From Methylopila sp. 73B (GTDB lineage Bacteria > Pseudomonadota > Alphaproteobacteria > Rhizobiales > Methylopilaceae), in NCBI RefSeq assembly GCF_000526315.1, contig NZ_JAFV01000001.1, forward strand, positions 3,784,501-3,848,500: a stretch of 64,000 bases of DNA, written 5' to 3'. Positions within the stretch are counted from its first letter, which is position 1; each line of letters starts with the position of its first letter. A program made the position numbers and the translations under genes. Shown here piece by piece: positions 25,496-33,487 of this stretch. Below the pieces are notes generated by a model. That model was given only the letters and a program-made list of their open reading frames with translations. It had not been told where the DNA came from and made no database searches.

Positions 25496-26367
25496 TTACG
25501 GCGCGACGAAGACGATCGTCGAGCCCCAAGGGCCGGTCACGGTCAGGCCGCGCTCGTCGCGGAGGCTGCGAACGCCGCGCGCCTCCAGGCGGGCGGCGAC
25601 GGGGTCGAGCGCGTTTGCGTCCGGCAGGATCGCCTCGAACGACCGCAGTCCGGCCGAGCCCTCGGGCGCCGGCCCGCGCCCGCGCGACGACCAGACGTTC
25701 GCGGCCACGTGGTGGTGGTAGCGCCCGCGCTCATGAACAGCGCGCCGGGATAGGTCGTGGTGAGGGCGAAGCCGACGGCGTCGATCCAGAAGCTGCGCGC
25801 GGCCGCGAGATCCCCGACCTGGAGATGGACGTGGCCGACGACGGTTCCCGCCGGCATCGCGGCGTCGAGATCGACGCCGGGCGAGAGCTCGGCGAGCACC
25901 TCCTGCGCAGCCATCGGCTCGGTCGCCATCCTGAGCGCGCCGTTGCGGTAGGGCCATTCGGCCTTGGGACGGTCGCGGTAGATTTCGAGCCCGTTGCCGT
26001 CGGGGTCGTCGAGGTAGAGCGCCTCGCTCACCAGATGGTCCGACGCGCCGATCCGCAGGCGGTCGCGGGCGAGCCGCGCGAGCACGACGGCGAGGTCGCG
26101 CCGCTCCGGCAGCAGGATCGCGACGTGGAACAGACCGGGGGCGTCCTTGGGCTTCGGTCGGGCCCCCGGCGTCTCCGCCAAGCGGAGGACAGCCGAGCCG
26201 CCGGTCCCGCCGAGCGTTGCGACCCGCGCTTCGCGGTCGAGCGTTCGAAGCCCGACCACGTCTTCATAGAAGGCGACCGAACGTCCGAGATCGGAGACGG
26301 CGAGTTCGGCGACGCCGAGGCGCAAGCCGTCGGGAAGGGTGGGTGAAGCGGATGCGGCGTCGACCAT
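25496..26367 (-). pseudogene. VOC-superfamily (glyoxalase/extradiol dioxygenase-like) gene with a frameshift
   Basis: Reading from the ATG at 26367 gives two VOC modules: residues about 15-130 ([50 protein letters not shown]) and the start of a second (VGHVHLQVGDLAAARSFW ... GALFMSAG). There the frame leaves the family pattern. The expected continuation (YHHHVAANVW ... GLTVTGPWGSTIVFVAP) is present in the next frame and ends at 25496. One missing G near 25721-25725 explains it. The intact protein would be about 290 residues, a CatE-like dioxygenase or glyoxalase. This is either a true inactivation or a sequencing error. Confidence 0.75.
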
Positions 26368-26430
26368 TGTGGGGTGATCCTGTGTGGCTCCCCGAGATAT
26401 CGGCTCGCCTTCGAAGACCCGCTACCCGAT

Positions 26431-26454
26431 TGACCTTGCGCCATTGCAAGGTCA
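26431..26454. promoter_or_regulatory. MerR-type operator-like inverted repeat
   Basis: TGACCTTGC and GCAAGGTCA are perfect 9-bp arms with a six-base centre. The ACCTTGC...GCAAGGT pattern resembles operators of MerR-family regulators. It lies 64 bp upstream of the VOC gene start and about 190 bp upstream of purA. No MerR gene is seen nearby. Confidence 0.45.
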
Positions 26455-26578
26455 TGCCGGACCATAGGCCGTTCAGCGCCCGCGCATGTCCCGCAGGCGC
26501 CTTCAGCCGTCGCCGCCGCCAGGTTGCGCCCTCCGCCTTGCCACGCCGGTCCCGATCCGATAGCAAGCCGCGGGAGAA

Positions 26579-26609
26579 CCCCGGCTCTCCCGAGCCGGGG
26601 TCTTTTTTT
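26579..26609 (+). terminator. Intrinsic terminator in the purA upstream region
   Basis: CCCCGGCTC and GAGCCGGGG form a perfect 9-bp stem with a four-base loop, followed by TCTTTTTTT. It is only 33 bp before the purA start and on the purA strand, with no plus-strand gene upstream. It is either the end of a small RNA or leader transcript, or an attenuator of purA. Confidence 0.8.
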
Positions 26610-26642
26610 GCCCTCGGCCGGTCAGGCGGAAGGATTTGCAAG

Positions 26643-27935
26643 ATGGCGAACGTCGTCGTGGTCGGCGCCCAGTGGGGCGACGAAGGCAAGGGCAAGATCG
26701 TCGACTGGCTGTCGGAGAAGGCGGACGTCGTGGTCCGCTTCCAGGGCGGCCACAACGCGGGCCACACCCTCGTCATCGACGGCGTGACCTACAAGCTCAG
26801 CCTGCTGCCCTCCGGCGTGGTGCGGAAGAACAAGCTCTCGATCATCGGCAACGGCGTGGTGGTCGATCCGCACGCGCTGGCCGACGAGATCGGCCGCCTG
26901 CAGGGGCAGGGCGTCGAGCTGACGCCCGACAACCTCAAGGTCGCGGACAACGCCACGCTGATCCTGTCGGTGCACCGCGAGCTCGACGCCCTGCGCGAGG
27001 ACTCCAGCGAAGGCACCCGCATCGGCACCACCAAGCGGGGCATCGGCCCGGCTTATGAGGACAAGGTCGGCCGCCGCGCCATCCGCGTGCGCGACCTCGC
27101 CAACCTGCCGACCCTGAAGCCCAAGATCGAGCGACTGCTCAGCCACCACAACGCGCTGCGCCGGGGCTTCAACCTGCCAGAGCTCACCGTCGACGCGATC
27201 TACGACGAGCTGGCTTCGGCGGCTCCGAAGGTGCTGCCCTACGTCGCCGCGACCTGGGAGCTGCTGGAGCAGCGCCGCCGCGCCGGCGACCGCATCCTGT
27301 TCGAGGGCGCGCAGGGCGCGCTGCTCGACGTCGACCACGGCACCTACCCGTTCGTCACCTCGTCCAACACCTGCGCCGGCCAGGCCGCGACCGGTTCGGG
27401 CCTCGGGCCGCGCGCCATCGGCTACGTGCTCGGCATCGCCAAGGCCTACACCACCCGCGTGGGCGAAGGCCCGTTCCCGACCGAGCTGACGGACGAGATC
27501 GGCCGCAGGCTCGGCGAGCGCGGTCACGAGTTCGGCACCGTCACCGGCCGTCCGCGCCGCTGCGGCTGGTTCGACGCGGTGGCGCTGCGCCAGACCGCGA
27601 GCGTGTCCGGCATCGACGGCATCGCGCTCACCAAGCTCGACGTGCTCGACGGTTTCGACGAGATCAAGGTCTGCGTCGGCTACGAGCTCGACGGCGGCCA
27701 GATCAACCGCCTGCCGGCGAGCCAAGGGTCTCAGGCGCGCGTGAAGCCGATCTACGAAACCATCGAAGGCTGGAAGGGCACGACCGCGGGCGCCCGCTCC
27801 TGGGCCGACCTGCCGGCGCAGGCCATCAAGTACGTGCGACGAATCGAGGAGCTGATCGAGTGCCCCGTGGCGCTGGTGTCCACCTCTCCGGAGCGCTCCG
27901 ACACGATTCTCGTGGCTGACCCCTTCGAAGACTGA
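26643..27935 (+). CDS. purA: Adenylosuccinate synthetase
   Basis: The 430-residue enzyme joins IMP and aspartate, using GTP, to form adenylosuccinate, the first committed step to AMP. The GTP-binding start [19 protein letters not shown] carries the catalytic Asp. [29 protein letters not shown] and [12 protein letters not shown] are the IMP and GTP site motifs. Length fits the family exactly. The leader contains a strong intrinsic terminator 33 bp before the ATG, so expression may be attenuated or driven from a promoter between hairpin and gene. Confidence 0.98.
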   Translation: MANVVVVGAQWGDEGKGKIVDWLSEKADVVVRFQGGHNAGHTLVIDGVTYKLSLLPSGVVRKNKLSIIGNGVVVDPHALADEIGRLQGQGVELTPDNLKVADNATLILSVHRELDALREDSSEGTRIGTTKRGIGPAYEDKVGRRAIRVRDLANLPTLKPKIERLLSHHNALRRGFNLPELTVDAIYDELASAAPKVLPYVAATWELLEQRRRAGDRILFEGAQGALLDVDHGTYPFVTSSNTCAGQAATGSGLGPRAIGYVLGIAKAYTTRVGEGPFPTELTDEIGRRLGERGHEFGTVTGRPRRCGWFDAVALRQTASVSGIDGIALTKLDVLDGFDEIKVCVGYELDGGQINRLPASQGSQARVKPIYETIEGWKGTTAGARSWADLPAQAIKYVRRIEELIECPVALVSTSPERSDTILVADPFED

Positions 27936-27958
27936 AAAACGCCGCGACTCCGTGTCTT

Positions 27959-27981
27959 CCCGGCCCTCGACGAGGGCCGGG
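27959..27981 (+). terminator. Hairpin after purA
   Basis: CCCGGCCCTC and GAGGGCCGGG pair around a GAC loop, 24 bp after the purA stop. No T-tract follows, so it is a weak terminator candidate or an mRNA-end stabiliser. Confidence 0.45.
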
Positions 27982-28002
27982 CGCTGCCGTATGTCCTGAT
28001 TC

Positions 28003-29352
28003 ATGGCGGATTATTTCCCAGTTCTCTCGCGCGCCGTCGCGGGACTCGAGACCAACACGGGCGAGAACCGGCGCGCGGTCTATGAACGCGCGCGCGCCGC
28101 GATCATCCGGCAGTTGCGCAGCATCGACCCTCCGATCGCCGAGGAGGACATCGCCCGCGAGCGGATGCAGCTCGAAGAGGCGATCCGCAAGGTCGAGGCC
28201 GCCCACGCGCCCGCTCCGGCGGCCGCGCCCGAGCCGCCGCGCGCGCCGGAACCTCCAGTCGCGGCCAAGGCCGCCGCGGCCGCTGCGTCCCCCGCCCAGC
28301 CGAAGGCCGAGGACCGGCCCGCGAACCGCCCCGCGGCCCGCGCCGACGGCCGTCCCATCGTTCGCGCCGCGGGCGAGCGCGCCGATGCTCCGAAGGCGCG
28401 GCGCTCCGGCTTGCTGGTCGCGCTGGCGGCGCTCGTCGTGATCGCAGTGGTCGCCGGCGCCGTCGCGGGCCGCCAGCAGATCGCCGCGCTGTTCAACGGC
28501 GGATCCTCCCAGACGGCGTCGGTCGAGACCGCGAAGACCGATGCCCCGGCCTCCACGCCGCAGAACGCCCCCAAGGCCGACGGCGGCAAGGACAGCGACC
28601 GCCTGCTCGACGAGCCGGCGCCGGCGCCCACGCCGCAAGCCCCGTCGACGGACGTCGCCCGCGCCCCCGAACCCACCGCGCCCGCGCCGCAGGCTGAGCC
28701 GGCCCCCGCCCCGCAAGCTCCCGCCGCCGCGCCGACGGCCGCCTCGCCAGCTCCGCCGGCTGAGACCCGACCGCAGCCGGGTCCGCTCGTGGCCCAGCGC
28801 GCGATCCTCTACGAAGAGGGCTCCGACCAGCAATCAGGCGAGCAGACCGAGGGCACGGTGCTGTGGCGCACCGAGTCCGTGAACGCCGGGCAGAGCCAGC
28901 CGCTCGAGACCGCGATCCGCGGCGACATCGACATCCCGGCCCGCAAGATCAAGGCGACGATCACGATCCGCCGCAACGCCGACGCCACCCTGCCGGCCAG
29001 CCACACCATCGAGGTGCAGTTCCGGTTGCCGGAGAACTTCGCCAACGCCGGCGTCGCCAACGTGCCGGGGATCCTTATGAAGGCCGACGAAGCGACGCGC
29101 GGCGCGCCGGTGCAGGGGCTGTCGGTGCGCGTCACCAACGGCTTCTTCCTGATCGGCCTGTCCAACATCGAGAACGAGCGCACGCTGAACGAGCAGCTTC
29201 TGCGCGATCGCGGCTGGCTCGACATCCCAATCCTCTACGACAACGGCCGCCGCGCGGTGCTGACCCTCGAGAAGGGCACGCCGGGAACCCAGGCTTTCGC
29301 CGACGCCTTCGGCGCCTGGGGCGGCTCGACCTCCGGCGGCGCGCAGCAGTAG
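28003..29352 (+). CDS. Membrane-anchored Ala/Pro-rich protein of unknown function
   Basis: The 449-residue product starts with a short conserved helical segment (YFPVLSRAVAGLETNTGENRRAVYERARAA, residues 4-33) found at the start of a group of Hyphomicrobiales proteins next to purA. An Ala/Pro-rich stretch follows, then one membrane helix (about 127-149, LLVALAALVVIAVVAGAVAG), then a long Pro/Ala-rich linker (about 170-260). The C-terminal folded domain (about 265-440) contains GTVLWRTESV, DIDIPARKIKATITIRRN and IEVQFRLPENFANAGV. The domain is probably periplasmic. I recognise no enzyme motif. Confidence 0.8.
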   Translation: MADYFPVLSRAVAGLETNTGENRRAVYERARAAIIRQLRSIDPPIAEEDIARERMQLEEAIRKVEAAHAPAPAAAPEPPRAPEPPVAAKAAAAAASPAQPKAEDRPANRPAARADGRPIVRAAGERADAPKARRSGLLVALAALVVIAVVAGAVAGRQQIAALFNGGSSQTASVETAKTDAPASTPQNAPKADGGKDSDRLLDEPAPAPTPQAPSTDVARAPEPTAPAPQAEPAPAPQAPAAAPTAASPAPPAETRPQPGPLVAQRAILYEEGSDQQSGEQTEGTVLWRTESVNAGQSQPLETAIRGDIDIPARKIKATITIRRNADATLPASHTIEVQFRLPENFANAGVANVPGILMKADEATRGAPVQGLSVRVTNGFFLIGLSNIENERTLNEQLLRDRGWLDIPILYDNGRRAVLTLEKGTPGTQAFADAFGAWGGSTSGGAQQ

Positions 29353-29369
29353 CCCGAGCGCTGGTCGCT

Positions 29370-29389
29370 GCAGATTAAGCTTAATCTGC
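29370..29389. promoter_or_regulatory. 20-bp perfect palindrome upstream of the RTX gene
   Basis: GCAGATTAAGCTTAATCTGC is a perfect 20-bp palindrome, AT-rich in the centre, 17 bp after the preceding gene's stop. Two further dyads follow within 70 bp (GGGCCGC...GCGGCCC and TTGAGG...CCTCAA). It may be an operator for the RTX gene or part of a termination structure. Confidence 0.4.
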
Positions 29390-29565
29390 GATAGGGCCGC
29401 TCAGCCGCCGCTTGCGGCCCGTCTGTTGAGGCCCCCTCAAGTCGATCGATGTATAACCCCCAACAACGCGGGGTCTTTCAAAACGTAATAGCTGGCGCGG
29501 CGTCCGGGGTAATCGGATGGCGCCCGCCCGCCTCGCGACGGCGCGAGAGCGATGGGACAGGCGCG

Positions 29566-30999
29566 ATGGCGGTGATCCGGGGGACCGACAACAACGACAC
29601 TCTGGAGAGCGGCGGCGCGTCGCCGGGGCCGAACGAACTGCTGGGCCTCGGCGGCGCCGACACGCTTTGGGGAGCCTTTGACGGCGACACGTTGCGCGGC
29701 GGCGACGGCGAAGATTTACTGGTGGCTGATGATCTCGATCGGATCGTCGTGGACGGCGGGGCCGGCGACGACACGATCTTGGCGGAGGCGTGGTCCGGCG
29801 ACCGGGTCACCATCGACGGCGGCGACGGCCTGGACACGCTGCTCGTCGATACCGGCTATTACCTGAACTCGGAGATCTCGAACATCGAGCGGATCGAGTT
29901 CTCGCCGCAGGGAAATGTCTATTTGTTCGGGAGCCAGTTCGAAGCGCTCGATGTGGTTTTTGTTGGGGCGCGGGGCGGCTACGGCCAGCTATGGCTGGTC
30001 GCTGATCCTGACCGCTCATCGCTTAACGCCTCCTCCCTACGCTTCGAAGGTCACGGCGGCATTTTCCAGACGGTGCTGATCGGCAGGGCCGGAAGCGCCG
30101 ATCGTATCGTCGGATCTGATTACGACGACCTCATCCTCGGCGAAGGAGGAGGAGACCGGTTGATCGGCGGACTGGGCAACGACTTCTACAGTCACGTCGG
30201 CTCGAACGACGCGATCGTCGAGCGCGCTGATGGCGGCTATGACGGAGTTTTTGCGGACGTTGACTGGCGGCTGGGAGCGAACATCGAAGAGCTCGGGTTG
30301 AGGGACGGCGTAGCGATCAGCGCGATCGGCAACGCCCTCGACAACGTCCTCCGGGGGAACTCGAACGCCAACATCCTCGTCGGCCGCGGCGGCGCCGACA
30401 CCATGCGCGGCGGCGCAGGAGACGACGTCTACACCGTCGACTCGTCCGACGACGTGGTCGAGGAAGCGAAGGGGGACGGGATCGATACGGTTCGGGCGAC
30501 GGCGGATTTCGCCTTCGGCTCCGGCCAGGAGATCGAGATCCTGCGTGGATTGGGCAAGGCCGGCCTGCAACTGCGCGGGAACGGCTTCGACAACAGGATC
30601 ATCGCCTCGAACGGTGACGATCTCTTGCGCGGCTACAACGGCGCGGACTGGCTGAAGGGCCGCGGGGGCGACGACACGCTGATGGGCGGCCTGGGGGTCG
30701 ATACGCTCGACGGCGGCGCAGGTGCTGACTCGTTCCGCTTCGCGGAGGCGCCGAACGGCGAAGTGGACGTCATCCGGACGTTCGACGCGTCCGAAGACCG
30801 CCTCGTGCTCGACGACCGAGCCTTCACTGCCTTTACCAAAGGCGCGACGACCGCCGCCGACATCTACGAACACCTGCTGTTCGACGCGCGGACGGGCGAG
30901 ATCGCCTACGACGCCGAGAGCGACGGCGGCTGGGTCGTGTTTGCGCGGATCCAGCACCTGACCGGCATCCTTGACGCGACAAGCGTCGTCATCGTCTGA
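29566..30999 (+). CDS. RTX calcium-binding repeat protein
   Basis: The 477-residue protein has scattered nonapeptide repeats of the GGxGxDxUx type: near residues 20-70 (GLGGADTL, GGDGEDLL, GGAGDDTI), 195-215, 270-300 (GRGGADTMRGGAGDDVY) and 365-400 (GRGGDDTLMGGLGVDTLDGGAGADSF). These bind Ca2+ outside the cell and form beta-rolls. There is no N-terminal signal peptide; the last about 60 residues (DRLVLDD and onward, ending SVVIV) fit a C-terminal type I secretion signal. The start MAVIRGTDNND at 29566 is chosen because RTX homology begins there. No type I transporter gene is in the window. No enzyme domain is recognised. Confidence 0.85.
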   Translation: MAVIRGTDNNDTLESGGASPGPNELLGLGGADTLWGAFDGDTLRGGDGEDLLVADDLDRIVVDGGAGDDTILAEAWSGDRVTIDGGDGLDTLLVDTGYYLNSEISNIERIEFSPQGNVYLFGSQFEALDVVFVGARGGYGQLWLVADPDRSSLNASSLRFEGHGGIFQTVLIGRAGSADRIVGSDYDDLILGEGGGDRLIGGLGNDFYSHVGSNDAIVERADGGYDGVFADVDWRLGANIEELGLRDGVAISAIGNALDNVLRGNSNANILVGRGGADTMRGGAGDDVYTVDSSDDVVEEAKGDGIDTVRATADFAFGSGQEIEILRGLGKAGLQLRGNGFDNRIIASNGDDLLRGYNGADWLKGRGGDDTLMGGLGVDTLDGGAGADSFRFAEAPNGEVDVIRTFDASEDRLVLDDRAFTAFTKGATTAADIYEHLLFDARTGEIAYDAESDGGWVVFARIQHLTGILDATSVVIV

Positions 31000-31047
31000 G
31001 CCGGCGGACTGGCGGACGCGGCGAGATCGACCCGCCGCGGGGGTTAA

Positions 31048-31917
31048 TCACATCGCAGCCGTGGCCTGCGGCTGCTGCTCAACGAGCGCGCGACGGAGCT
31101 TCTCAAGCGCGCGGTTCTCGATCTGGCGGACGCGTTCTTTCGAGATTCCGAGCCGCTCGCCCAGCGCCTCCAGCGTCACGGCGTTCTCTGCCAGCCGGCG
31201 GGCGCGAACGATCTTCAGCTCGCGCTCGTTCAGCACGGTGAGGGCGGATCGCAGCCAGCGCACGCGGCGCTCGCCGTCGATCGAGTCGCCCACCGTTTCG
31301 TCCGGGAGCGGCTGCGTGTCGACCAGGAAGTCCATGCGCTCGGACGACGAGTTCGGGTCGCTGTCGACCATCGGCGCGTTCAGCGACATGTCGGGGCCGG
31401 ACAGCCGCGAGTCCATCACCGCGACGTCCTTGACCGAGACGCCGACCGCTTCCGCGATCTTGGTGTGCAGCGCGCCCGGCATCATCGCCTCGCCGGTGCG
31501 GCTAAGGCGGGCCCGCAGGCGGCGAAGGTTGAAGAACAGCGCCTTCTGGGCGGAACTGGTGCCGCCGCGAACGATCGACCAGTTGCGGAGGATGTGGTCC
31601 TGGATCGCCGCACGGATCCACCACGTGGCGTAGGTGGAAAACCGCACTTCACGCTCCGGCTCGAATCGGGCGGCGGCCTCCAGAAGGCCGACGTGGCCTT
31701 CCTGGATCAGGTCGGGCATCGGAAGGCCGTAGTGGCGGAAGCGGGCCGCGATCGCGATGACCAGACGCATATGGGCGGCGGCGAGACGGTGCAGCGCCTG
31801 CTCGTCCTTCTGGTCTTTCCATTGGACGGCCAGATCATGTTCTTCCTGCCGTTCGAGGAAGGGCGCCTCCATGGCGGCCCGAACGAAGCGGCGGCGAACT
31901 CCGGCCATCTGCGACAT
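31048..31917 (-). CDS. rpoH: RNA polymerase sigma factor RpoH, copy 2
   Basis: The 289-residue sigma-32 paralogue has region 2 with LIQEGHVGLLEAAARFEPEREVRFSTYATWWIRAAIQDHIL, the RpoH box as AQKALFFNLRRLRARL, and a region 4 HTH ALGERLGISKERVRQIE. It differs from copy 1 across the linker and is of the RpoH2 type. The start at 31917 has GGGGAG seven bases upstream; ATGs further upstream lack an SD. The leader region contains two large perfect inverted repeats. In rhizobia RpoH2 works downstream of the general stress sigma factor in oxidative and photo-oxidative stress. Confidence 0.9.
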   Translation of the reverse strand: MSQMAGVRRRFVRAAMEAPFLERQEEHDLAVQWKDQKDEQALHRLAAAHMRLVIAIAARFRHYGLPMPDLIQEGHVGLLEAAARFEPEREVRFSTYATWWIRAAIQDHILRNWSIVRGGTSSAQKALFFNLRRLRARLSRTGEAMMPGALHTKIAEAVGVSVKDVAVMDSRLSGPDMSLNAPMVDSDPNSSSERMDFLVDTQPLPDETVGDSIDGERRVRWLRSALTVLNERELKIVRARRLAENAVTLEALGERLGISKERVRQIENRALEKLRRALVEQQPQATAAM

Positions 31918-32008
31918 CTCGGCACTCCCCGTTGGCGCCATCGTCGCGACGGCGTTCACGTGAGGCCAAACGCGCGGGACCATAAAAAGGACATGGCGCC
32001 GCTGGAAA

Positions 32009-32053
32009 TGCGCGATCACGAAACCGTGATCGCGCAGCTTCAAGGCCTTGAAG
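32009..32053. promoter_or_regulatory. Two adjacent perfect dyads in the rpoH2 upstream region
   Basis: TGCGCGATCACG and CGTGATCGCGCA (12-bp arms, four-base loop, 32009-32036) are followed one base later by CTTCAAGGCCTTGAAG (32038-32053, perfect palindrome). They lie 92-136 bp upstream of the rpoH2 start and after the carD terminator. They could be operators or, if transcribed, structured leader RNA. Confidence 0.55.
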
Positions 32054-32091
32054 GTCTGCCCGGCGCGCTACCACGCACGCGTGGAACAAAG

Positions 32092-32116
32092 AAAAGCCCG
32101 GCGGAGCCGGGCTTTT
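32092..32116 (-). terminator. Terminator of carD
   Basis: AAAAGCCCGGC and GCCGGGCTTTT form a perfect 11-bp stem around a GGA loop, 31 bp past the carD stop on the minus strand. Confidence 0.85.
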
Positions 32117-32146
32117 CGCATTCCTGGAAGAGACAGCCGCCAGCGA

Positions 32147-32728
32147 TCAGGCGGCCTCGTCCTGTTCGGCCTCGGCTTCGACCTCGATCTCCTCTGCCTT
32201 GCCGCCGCGGCGCGGGCCCTTGGCGAGCTGCGCCTCGATCAGCTTCTGCGCCTCGATGTCGCTCAGCCGTTCGGCGGCGGCCACTTCGCGCATCATGCGG
32301 TCGAGAGCCGATTCATAGAGCTGGCGCTCGGAGTAGGACTGCTCCGGCTGGGTGTCGGCGCGGTACAGGTCGCGGACCACCTCGGCGATCGCGATCATGT
32401 CGCCCGAGTTGATCTTCGCTTCGTATTCCTGGGCGCGACGGCTCCACATGGTCTTCTTCACGCGGGCCCGGCCGGTCAGCGTCTCGAGCGCCTTGGCGAC
32501 GACCGTCGGCTCCGAGAGCTTGCGCATGCCGGCGCTGGTGATCTTCGCGACGGGCACGCGAAGGGTCATCTTGTCCTTCTCGAAGCTGATGACGAAGAGC
32601 TCCAGCGTATGGCCGGCGATCTCCTGCTCCTCGATCGCGACGATCTGGCCGACGCCGTGCGACGGATAGACGACGTGCTCGAGCGGCTTGAAACCATGCC
32701 GGCTCGGGGAGATCTTCTTGGTGCTCAT
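32147..32728 (-). CDS. carD: CarD-family RNA polymerase-binding regulator
   Basis: The 193-residue product has the N-terminal CarD/TRCF RNA-polymerase interaction domain (HVVYPSHGVGQIVAIEEQEI ... LRVPVAKITSAGMRKLS, about residues 14-70) and a helical C-terminal DNA-binding part (WSRRAQEYEAKINSGDMIAIAEVVRDLYR). It ends in a Glu-rich tail. CarD stabilises open complexes, especially at rRNA promoters. The start at 32728 (MSTKKI) is preferred over an upstream ATG that adds an unrelated leader. It lies between fdxA and rpoH2 on the same strand, the usual Hyphomicrobiales order for fdxA-carD. Confidence 0.92.
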   Translation of the reverse strand: MSTKKISPSRHGFKPLEHVVYPSHGVGQIVAIEEQEIAGHTLELFVISFEKDKMTLRVPVAKITSAGMRKLSEPTVVAKALETLTGRARVKKTMWSRRAQEYEAKINSGDMIAIAEVVRDLYRADTQPEQSYSERQLYESALDRMMREVAAAERLSDIEAQKLIEAQLAKGPRRGGKAEEIEVEAEAEQDEAA

Positions 32729-32988
32729 GCTGCTCTGAACTCCGTCTCGTCGTGGCCGCGCGGGCCAGGACATCCCTCGTTCCCGGAAACCGCCGGGGCG
32801 ATCGCGCCGAGACCCGCACGTCCGAGAGCCAGCTCGGCCGTCCGGAGCCCCGTTTCGTCAGAGAAAAACGACCGCGCTCCAGACGCCGAAGGCGACTCTG
32901 AAGGATTCAGCCTGCTCGGTTTTGTGCCGAAATCTGAAGCCGTCGGGATGGCGGCGAGGCGGCGCACGTCGTTTTTGACCGTTGTGCA

Positions 32989-33017
32989 GGGATAGCACGA
33001 ACGGGCGCGAAAATCAA
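32989..33017 (-). promoter_or_regulatory. Candidate sigma-70 promoter of carD
   Basis: On the minus strand TTGATT (33017-33012) and TATCCC (32994-32989) are 17 bases apart, about 260 bp before the carD start in the 335-bp fdxA-carD gap. The rest of that gap shows no gene. Confidence 0.35.
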
Positions 33018-33063
33018 CGAAGAGATGCACGCGCGCAACAGCCTTGCGGCGCGTGAGGAAGCG

Positions 33064-33402
33064 TCAGTCGCCTTGGCCGGGCTCGGGAGAGAAATACTCC
33101 TCGAGCTTGTTCGTCTTGCCGTCGAACTCCTTGGCGTCGTCCGGCGGATTACGCTTGACGGTGATGTTCGGCCAGCTCTTGGCGTACTCGCCGTTCAGCT
33201 TGATCCAGCTTTCCAGCCCCGGTTCGGTGTCCGGCTTGATGGCCTCGGCCGGGCATTCCGGCTCGCAAACCCCGCAGTCGATGCACTCGTCGGGATGAAT
33301 GACGAGCATGTTCTCGCCTTCATAGAAACAGTCGACAGGGCACACCTCCACGCAGTCCGTGTATTTGCAGCGGATGCAGTTGTCGGTGACCACGTAGGTC
33401 AT
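33064..33402 (-). CDS. fdxA: 7Fe ferredoxin FdxA
   Basis: The 112-residue electron-transfer protein has two cluster-binding cysteine sets near the N-terminus. The first is [19 protein letters not shown], giving the [3Fe-4S] ligands plus one for the second cluster. The second, [12 protein letters not shown], gives the [4Fe-4S] cluster. The C-terminal extension ([16 protein letters not shown]) is typical of the FdxA type. It is usually next to carD and the S4/helicase genes in this order of bacteria. Here the SulP/carbonic anhydrase pair lies upstream instead. Confidence 0.95.
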   Translation of the reverse strand: MTYVVTDNCIRCKYTDCVEVCPVDCFYEGENMLVIHPDECIDCGVCEPECPAEAIKPDTEPGLESWIKLNGEYAKSWPNITVKRNPPDDAKEFDGKTNKLEEYFSPEPGQGD

Positions 33403-33487
33403 GCCAGTCTCCCGGTTCGCTTGGGTGACGTAGCGGACGCGACCGTGCTTCGCAAGGGCGGGCGAGGGCGCGTCCGCCTGTCACGGC

